NCBI GenBank assembly: GCA_035534495.1
Contig: DATLRW010000163.1
Coordinates: 1-15,992, forward strand
DNA length: 15,992 nucleotides
Reading direction: 5' to 3'
Source of the DNA: JAKASX01 sp035534495
GTDB lineage: Bacteria; Acidobacteriota; Terriglobia; Acidiferrales; UBA7541
Part shown: positions 11,662-15,992 of the stretch, in pieces
Numbering within the stretch: the stretch's first letter is position 1
Layout of the letters: each line of letters starts with the position of its first letter
Position numbers and translations under genes: made by a program
The notes under the pieces: model-generated
Seen by the model: the letters and a program-made list of their open reading frames with translations, nothing else
Told to the model about the DNA's origin: nothing
Database searches by the model: none

Positions 11662-12348
11662 TTGCCAGCCGAAACAGAAACAGGCGATCGAACGACGTTA
11701 GCCCAGGAAAGGTTTGACGCGGGACGCGTCATTCCCCTGTGGGTAAAAATTGCGGTGACGGTCTGGGTTGCGGCGTGGTTCCCAATCTACGGGGTCTACT
11801 ACGGCTGGGCCAATTTCATCCATCTGAGCGACATCGCCATCGCCCTGACGGCGATTGGGTTGTGGACCTCGAGCCGGTTGCTGATTTCCAGCCAGGCGGT
11901 CTCGGTTCTGCTCGGCGAGACGCTATGGATTGTGGACGTGCTCTGGACGGTGGGATTCGGGCATCACCTCATCGGCGGTACCGGCTATATGTGGGACCGC
12001 GAGTATCCGCTCTGGTTGCGGCTGATGTCGCTCTACCACTTCGTTTTGCCGGTGTTGCTCTTCTGGGCCGTCGCCCGGCTGGGCTACGATCGGCGCGCCT
12101 TGAAGCTGCAAACCGGAATCGGCGCCGCGGCTCTGGTGGCGGGCCGTTTGTGGGGACGAAAAGACAATATCAATTTCGCGTTTCGCGATCCGCTCTTTCA
12201 CTGGGGCTGGGGTCCGGCGCCGGCGCACCTCGCCGTGATGTTCGGGGGAATGATTTTGTTCGTCTACCTGCCGACGCATTGGCTGCTGAGCAGCCTGTTC
12301 GCCGGGCGCGCGAGGGATGATTACCCGCCATCGAGCCGAAGCTCATGA
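11662..12348 (+). CDS. multi-pass membrane protein of unknown function
   Basis: The start is TTG at 11662, the only usable initiation codon before the first helix. It gives 228 residues with a charged N-terminus and about six hydrophobic segments, near residues 28-46, 55-75, 78-98, 118-138, 148-162 and 186-212. Distinct polar motifs sit between helices: ANFIHLSD (50-57), GETLWIVD (85-92), HHLIGGTGYMWD (101-112), LMSLYHFVLPVLLFWAVARLGYDRR (121-145) and NINFAF (169-174), plus several His residues (101, 102, 126, 180, 189, 206). I recognise this pattern as an uncharacterised 'membrane-associated protein' family seen in planctomycetes and acidobacteria; no function is established. It converges on the flippase-like gene with 24 bases between stops. 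Conserved His and Asp near membrane faces could bind a metal or haem, but that is speculation. Confidence 0.75.
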   Translation: MPAETETGDRTTLAQERFDAGRVIPLWVKIAVTVWVAAWFPIYGVYYGWANFIHLSDIAIALTAIGLWTSSRLLISSQAVSVLLGETLWIVDVLWTVGFGHHLIGGTGYMWDREYPLWLRLMSLYHFVLPVLLFWAVARLGYDRRALKLQTGIGAAALVAGRLWGRKDNINFAFRDPLFHWGWGPAPAHLAVMFGGMILFVYLPTHWLLSSLFAGRARDDYPPSSRSS

Positions 12349-12372
12349 AGCGTTTTAGCGCTGCCTCGCCGC

Positions 12373-13386
12373 TCATTGCCGTTCTGTAGCGGCACCGCGA
12401 TTGGCCGACCCGTTTTTTCCCAACTGGCCCGCGCCGGGCGCGAGCAACGCCAAAAAACCAATCCCCGCCCATAGAATCGTGCGAATTTGACGAATAATGC
12501 CGAAGGCGACTCCGGTCGCCACGGTGTAGCCCATGGCGTGAAGGATCAACCCGCTGCCGCCTTGATAGAGGCCAACGTCGCCGGGAACCAGCAAGCCGCC
12601 AAGACCCACCAGTTTCGTCAACGTCTCGGCGACGATGCCTGCCCGGTAGTTCAGGCCCAGACGCAGCAGCCAGAGGATCAGCATCGCCTCGAAGGCCAAA
12701 AGAAAATGCGCAACGAAATCCAGGGCCAGAATCCCGCCGAAAGCCGCGGGATGACGCCGGTAAAAATCGAACATTTGCGTGTCGATGTCGCCCGCCCCTT
12801 CGATGGTTTCCCTCCGGCGAATCAGGCCCCAGCGGGCCAGCAGGCCAACCAGCCGGCCGGCGCGAAGCCAACGCCGGTGGAAAGCGACCCCTCCCGCGAC
12901 AATAGCCCCCGCGACCACCGCCGCGCAGACCAGACCCGCTTCGCGCACGCCGAGTGAGGTCGGGTAGGAGGCGAAGAACAGACCGATGCCGCCCAGAACG
13001 AACAGCGAGGCAGTCAGGTAAAACAGCAGCAGGTCGACCATCACCGTCGATACGGCGCGCGGCCCGGAAACGCGCCGGGCGAGCAGCCAGCCCTTTGTCG
13101 TTTGGCCGAAGAGGAGGCCGGCGACGGCCACGTATTGGACCGCGTCGCTGACCATGACCACCAGGTACATGGCCCCGAGGGAAAATTGGCGCCGATCCTC
13201 GCCCAGGGCCAGACGCACGGCCGCGGCGCGAAACAGATTTCGCAGGGCGGCGATGGCCAGCAGCGCAACCATCCACCAGCCGACATCGAGCAGATCTCTG
13301 GCCAGGAGCCGCGGGCCCGACCGCATCACGAGCCAGGCCAGCAGTCCCAGCCCTGCCGCGAGCATGATCAGACGAAACTTTCGCAA
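12373..13386 (-). CDS. flippase-like / lysylphosphatidylglycerol synthase TM-region family protein (UPF0104)
   Basis: The 337-residue polytopic protein has about eight to nine hydrophobic segments. The start is TTG at 13386, with GGAGGG just upstream. The N-terminus MRKFRLIMLAAGLGLLAWLVM is typical of the family, while an internal ATG at codon 8 would remove it. Family features include the RNLFRAAAVRLALG stretch (49-62) and a late loop LVPGDVGLYQGG (266-277). That loop corresponds to the conserved Pro-Gly-x-x-Gly-x-x-Glu motif of PF03706 proteins, here with Gln replacing the Glu. Members include the membrane domain of MprF (lipid flipping) and archaeal AglD; many bacterial members sit near lipid or polysaccharide genes. 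No partner gene is adjacent here, so the substrate is unknown. The DHA2 transporter lies upstream on the same strand with a 154-base gap. Confidence 0.82.
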   Translation of the reverse strand: MRKFRLIMLAAGLGLLAWLVMRSGPRLLARDLLDVGWWMVALLAIAALRNLFRAAAVRLALGEDRRQFSLGAMYLVVMVSDAVQYVAVAGLLFGQTTKGWLLARRVSGPRAVSTVMVDLLLFYLTASLFVLGGIGLFFASYPTSLGVREAGLVCAAVVAGAIVAGGVAFHRRWLRAGRLVGLLARWGLIRRRETIEGAGDIDTQMFDFYRRHPAAFGGILALDFVAHFLLAFEAMLILWLLRLGLNYRAGIVAETLTKLVGLGGLLVPGDVGLYQGGSGLILHAMGYTVATGVAFGIIRQIRTILWAGIGFLALLAPGAGQLGKNGSANRGAATERQ

Positions 13387-13413
13387 TCCCTCCGCCCCCT
13401 GGCGAGGATTCTC

Positions 13414-13448
13414 TTGTCAGCCAACCGCGGCCTGTTTGTCAACCAACC
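13414..13448 (-). promoter_or_regulatory. paired 13-bp direct repeats upstream of the flippase-like gene
   Basis: On the minus strand GGTTGGTTGACAA (13436-13448) and GGTTGGCTGACAA (13414-13426) match at 12 of 13 positions. They are spaced 22 bases start to start, about two helical turns. The first copy contains a perfect TTGACA -35 hexamer, but no good -10 follows at 16-18 bases. The position, 28-62 bases before the TTG start, fits a regulator-bound or activator-dependent promoter. Confidence 0.4.
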
Positions 13449-13498
13449 ATGGCGGACGCGAGGCGGTGCGGACGCCGGCAATGGCGTTGCAAAAGGTT

Positions 13499-13532
13499 GC
13501 GAAGGCCGGCGATGGAACGCGAAGGCTGGCGA
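13499..13532. repeat. two-copy period-20 repeat after the DHA2 transporter gene
   Basis: GCGAAGGCCGGCGA (13499-13512) and GCGAAGGCTGGCGA (13519-13532) differ at one base and start exactly 20 bases apart. They lie between the DHA2 stop codon and the flippase-like gene. On the minus strand a run of six T (near 13532-13537) precedes them. No stem fits a standard terminator. Likely a local duplication; function unknown. Confidence 0.35.
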
Positions 13533-13540
13533 AAAAATGC

Positions 13541-15121
13541 TCAGTGCGCGGCCATCGGGCCCCGCCGGCGTGGCCGGCGAAGTAGAAATACCAGCGGGAT
13601 CATGCTGATAAAAACCACCGTCATAATTCCGAACACATAGTTGTAGGAGAGCATCGCCGACTGCCGCTGCACCAGGCCGAAGATCGCCGCGTAGGCCTGG
13701 CGGGTCGCCGTGACCGGATCGAATCCCCGCAAAATGAAGGCCTGCCGAAGGGCGGCGACGGCCTGCTGCGTCCGGCCGCTGAAGGGCGTAACGTTCGCGC
13801 CGAGCAGGGCGGAATGGCTCTGCGTGGCGCGGGCCACCAGGGTTGTCGCCATGGCGATGCCGACGCTGCCTCCGACATTCCGCATCAGGTTGAATATGCT
13901 CGTCGCATTGCCCATCCCCTCGAGGGAGATGGCATCCATCGTGATGGTTGTCAGCGGCACGAAGACGAGCGCCATGGACAGCCCCTGCAGGAACTGCGGC
14001 CAAAAGATATTCCAATAGCCCAGATTCAGATTGAGCACCGAAAGCAGATACATGCTGAGGGCAGTGCCGATCGTGCCGATGAAAAGGAGCTTGCGGGCGT
14101 CGATCTTTGCCATGAGGAGGCCGACCAGCGGCATCATCAGGAACGATCCCAGGCCGCGCGGAAACATGGCCAGCCCCGCATCCAATGCCGGATATCCCAG
14201 AAGGGTCTGCAACAGAAGCGGCAGAATTACCAGCGCGCCGTAGAGCCCGAACCCGAGCAGCGTCATCAGGAAGACGCCCGTGGCATAGGTGCGCTCCTTG
14301 AAAATCCGAAGATCGATCACGGGATGCCGTGCGACCAACTCATGAATCAGGAACGCCGCGAGCGTCACCGCCGCGATAATCGCGAAATCCACCACCCAGC
14401 GGGAGCCAAACCAATCGGCTTCCTGCCCCTTGTCCAGAATCACCTGCATCGTTCCGATGCCCACCGCGAGCAGGCCCAGGCCCCAGTAATCGATGCTTTC
14501 GCCAATTCGTCGGCGGATGTAGGGCGGATCGAAGAGGAACAGGCTCGACATCACCACGGAGATGACGCCCACCGGGATGTTGATGTAGAAAACCCACCGC
14601 CAGCTATAATTCTGCGTCAGCCAGCCGCCGATCACGGGTCCCAGCATCGGCGCCACAACGATTCCCAGCCCCCAGAACGCCATCGCCTTGCCACGATCCT
14701 CGGGCGGGAAGGCCTCGAGCAAAACCGCCTGCGAAATCGGCTGCAGCACGCCGCCTGTCGCGCCCTGAACGACCCGAAAGAAAATCAGCACGGTTAGCGA
14801 CGGGGCCAGGCCGCAGAGAAACGACGCGGTTGTGAAGCCGATCACGGCGGCAATCAACAGCCGTTTTCTGCCGAAATAGTTCGCGAGCCAGCCCGTGATG
14901 GGAAGAACGATCGCATTGGCGACCAGATAGGAGGTCAGCGTCCAGGTCGCTTCGTCGGGCGTAACGGAAAGGCTGCCGGCGATATGCGGCAGAGAGACAT
15001 TGACGACGGTGGTGTCGAGCACCTCCATGAACGTCGCAACCATCACGGCAGTTGCGACAATCCATGGACTGACCTGCGGGATACCCGGGAGTGCGCCGGT
15101 GGCCGGCGGCTGGCTGTCCAT
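13541..15121 (-). CDS. DHA2-family drug:H+ antiporter (EmrB/QacA type MFS)
   Basis: The 526-residue protein has the length and hydrophobic pattern of 14-helix MFS exporters. Diagnostic motifs are LDTTVVNVSLP in helix 1 (35-45, motif D1 of DHA2), GWLANYFGRKR in the 2-3 loop (77-87, motif A) and GIVVAPMLGPVIGGWL in helix 5 (153-168, antiporter motif C). The late FNLMRNVGGSVGIAMATTL stretch is typical of EmrB. These exporters use the proton gradient to expel hydrophobic drugs, dyes or metabolites. EmrB usually works with a periplasmic adaptor EmrA and an outer-membrane TolC, but neither is within this window. An adaptor cannot lie directly upstream, because the next 646 bases hold no gene. The start is ATG at 15121 with only a weak AAAGAA upstream; TAAAAT about 50 bases upstream may be a -10. 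Substrate unknown. Confidence 0.93.
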   Translation of the reverse strand: MDSQPPATGALPGIPQVSPWIVATAVMVATFMEVLDTTVVNVSLPHIAGSLSVTPDEATWTLTSYLVANAIVLPITGWLANYFGRKRLLIAAVIGFTTASFLCGLAPSLTVLIFFRVVQGATGGVLQPISQAVLLEAFPPEDRGKAMAFWGLGIVVAPMLGPVIGGWLTQNYSWRWVFYINIPVGVISVVMSSLFLFDPPYIRRRIGESIDYWGLGLLAVGIGTMQVILDKGQEADWFGSRWVVDFAIIAAVTLAAFLIHELVARHPVIDLRIFKERTYATGVFLMTLLGFGLYGALVILPLLLQTLLGYPALDAGLAMFPRGLGSFLMMPLVGLLMAKIDARKLLFIGTIGTALSMYLLSVLNLNLGYWNIFWPQFLQGLSMALVFVPLTTITMDAISLEGMGNATSIFNLMRNVGGSVGIAMATTLVARATQSHSALLGANVTPFSGRTQQAVAALRQAFILRGFDPVTATRQAYAAIFGLVQRQSAMLSYNYVFGIMTVVFISMIPLVFLLRRPRRRGPMAAH

Positions 15122-15247
15122 GTCGATTCTTTATTGGCAGTCGCGGCGCAGAACGCCTTATCCGCCAGAACTCATTTTACCTGTTCTTGGATGAGCACAC
15201 GGGCAAATGGGACGCATTGTGTTTCGCCGCTCGTTCCGAATAATCCG

Positions 15248-15266
15248 CGCCCCGCAATCGGGGGCG
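15248..15266. other. GC-rich hairpin in the DHA2 upstream region
   Basis: CGCCCC (15248-15253) pairs with GGGGCG (15261-15266) around a 7-base loop, about 130 bases before the DHA2 start. No U-tract follows on either strand. It might be part of the transporter mRNA leader if transcription starts far upstream; otherwise it has no evident role. Confidence 0.25.
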
Positions 15267-15380
15267 TGAACCGGCCCGGACTTGAAAAAGGCCGTCGAAG
15301 TCCTGTCGAAGGAGAAGAAACGGATTTCGGAATGCGGTTTTTCGCGGTCCCGGAAAGCTGCCGTCGTCAATCAGTCCATA

Positions 15381-15432
15381 AATAAAAAAGACGCTGCGTT
15401 CCCGGCAGGCAGCTCAGCCGGAACCGCAGCGC
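15381..15432 (-). terminator. strong intrinsic terminator
   Basis: On the minus strand, arms 15417-15432 and 15391-15406 form 16 consecutive pairing positions with one mismatch and two or three G-T wobbles, around a 10-base loop. The run C-TTTTTT-ATT (15381-15390) follows directly. This is the clearest Rho-independent terminator in the window. It ends a minus-strand transcript coming from the right: either the 3' UTR of the MFS gene ending at 15768, or a separate small RNA. Confidence 0.85.
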
Positions 15433-15590
15433 CTTCAAGGCCCACCGCAATCCTCTCCAGGAAAGCGGCGTACAACCGCCCTGTTTGTTTCTTTCACTCG
15501 GTCAACCCAAGCGCCCCACGCTTTTGACCGAGGACCTACTCCGGTCCGTCGGGTGCCCGTTCGCCCTGTACCCCATTGGCACCCGGAACG
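15433..15590 (-). ncRNA. candidate small RNA or structured 3' UTR ahead of the terminator
   Basis: Three stable hairpins come before the terminator. Read on the minus strand, the first is a perfect 8-pair stem CGGGTGCC/GGCACCCG (15550-15585, 20-base loop). The second is a 5-pair stem GGACC/GGTCC (15532-15547). The third is a 14-pair stem (15497-15532) made of CTCGGTCAA/TTGACCGAG and AAGCG/CGCTT, with a 3-base GGG bulge and a 5-base loop. No convincing frame covers the segment. The order hairpin-hairpin-hairpin-terminator over about 205 bases is like a bacterial sRNA. No 6S, SRP, tmRNA or RNase P signature was found, and no clear promoter, so a structured 3' UTR of the upstream transporter remains equally possible. 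Confidence 0.4.
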
Positions 15591-15604
15591 TTTATGCCCG
15601 GAAC
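15582..15604. repeat. 8-bp direct repeat CCCGGAAC, two copies
   Basis: CCCGGAAC occurs at 15582-15589 and 15597-15604, 15 bases apart. It lies at the upstream edge of the minus-strand hairpin cluster, where a promoter for a small RNA would be expected. Function unknown. Confidence 0.3.
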
Positions 15605-15700
15605 ATTGTCATAGCGATTCATATGCCAAACACAGAGCGTTCTGTAATTCACTCGAAATACAGACGATAGCGTCCAGCAAGGAGTTATGCGAAATTAGGA

Positions 15701-15727
15701 ATATACCATATACCATATATTTATATG
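15701..15727. repeat. AT-rich tandem repeat and palindrome
   Basis: ATATACC is repeated in tandem (15701-15707 and 15708-15714). It runs into CATATA-TT-TATATG (15714-15727), a perfect 6-bp inverted repeat. The surrounding 15590-15730 is markedly richer in A+T than the rest of the window. It sits about 40-65 bases beyond the stop of the right-hand MFS gene. It could be a duplex-unstable or protein-binding site, or a scar of acquired DNA. Confidence 0.35.
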
Positions 15728-15767
15728 ACGATGCATACAGAAGATGCGGCAGATCGAAAAAACTGTT

Positions 15768-15992
15768 TTAGGAAGAAGAACCCGTCGGAGCATTAACGAA
15801 GCTGCGACCTCGGCGTTCCTTACCGAGCAGGAGGGTGACCGCCAGAACGACAATGGTGATGATCTCAAATCCGGCCAGTGCCCAGTGATAGCCGATACGA
15901 TCGCGCAACAGGTATTCGATGGTGGGCGTGGGCGCGGCAAAAAGAATACCAAGCTGATAGGCGAGCCCCGGCACCAAGCCGCGCGTCGAATC
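15768..15992 (-). CDS. MFS transporter, C-terminal fragment (partial at window edge)
   Basis: The frame is open from the right edge to the TAA at 15768, giving the last 74 residues. It begins DSTRGLVPGLAYQLGILFA and contains two hydrophobic segments (the helix with PGLAYQLG, and HWALAGFEIITIVVLAVTLLLG). It ends with a charged tail, GKERRGRSFVNAPTG. The TRG-x-x-PG-x-AYQLG pattern followed by a last helix and a basic end is typical of the C-terminal end of 12-helix MFS transporters, including sugar-acid and metabolite:H+ symporters. An apparent internal TTG start is not needed, because the frame continues to the edge. Substrate cannot be judged. It lies upstream, on the same strand, of the terminator at 15381-15432. 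Confidence 0.75.
   Translation of the reverse strand, partial: DSTRGLVPGLAYQLGILFAAPTPTIEYLLRDRIGYHWALAGFEIITIVVLAVTLLLGKERRGRSFVNAPTGSSS

Noticed and set aside
12170..13276. Alternative minus-strand frame of 368 codons over the flippase-like gene
   Set aside because: It is Arg/Gly/Pro-rich with no membrane helices, and it runs into the convergent gene. The other frame has a clear polytopic family match.
13814..14797. Plus-strand 327-codon frame opposite the DHA2 transporter
   Set aside because: Antisense to a protein with all MFS motifs intact, and of shadow-type composition (His/Gln/Arg-rich).
15158..15370. Minus-strand 70-codon frame just downstream of the strong terminator
   Set aside because: TTG start without ribosome-binding site, no domain or hydrophobic pattern, and it lies just after the terminator and before the DHA2 leader.

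Overview
The window is high-GC bacterial chromosome. The most likely source is an Acidobacteriota (Terriglobia-like) genome. This is inferred from the style of the type IV pilus operon (in particular the RNIF/poly-proline PilP-like protein after pilO), the pairing of TlpA thioredoxins, and the planctomycete/acidobacterial type of uncharacterised membrane protein. No rRNA gene or other firm taxonomic marker is present.

Positions 1-5854 (minus strand) hold one compact operon for a type IV pilus / type II secretion-like machine, read right to left: pilC/gspF, pilB/gspE, pilM, pilN, pilO, a PilP/GspC-like protein, and a prepilin-like protein cut by the window edge. Genes overlap by 4-8 bases or are separated by 1-7 bases, so they are almost certainly co-transcribed and translationally coupled. 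PilB supplies ATP hydrolysis, PilC is the inner-membrane platform, and PilM-N-O-P form the alignment complex. No pilT lies within this stretch.

Positions 6093-9396 (minus strand) are housekeeping genes: folE (GTP cyclohydrolase I), rpsO (ribosomal protein S15) and pnp (polynucleotide phosphorylase). rpsO directly precedes pnp, as in many bacteria. The spacer between them holds hairpins, one with a U-tract like an intrinsic terminator.

Positions 9510-12348 (plus strand) hold two TlpA/ResA-type membrane-anchored thioredoxins and a multi-pass membrane protein of unknown function. The second thioredoxin has an unusual C-terminal five-cysteine tail. The two thioredoxin genes are separated by about 580 bases without a convincing long gene. 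That gap is rich in strong inverted repeats and mutually exclusive pairings, and is the best candidate here for an undescribed structured RNA or the remnant of an RNA-bearing mobile element.

Positions 12373-15992 (minus strand) hold a flippase-like (UPF0104/LPG synthase TM-type) membrane protein, a 14-helix DHA2 drug/proton antiporter, and the C-terminal end of another MFS transporter at the right edge. Between the two transporters is a 646-base gap. It carries a strong minus-strand intrinsic terminator preceded by three stable hairpins (a candidate small RNA or structured 3' UTR) and an AT-rich tract. No CRISPR array, tRNA, rRNA or complete insertion sequence was seen.
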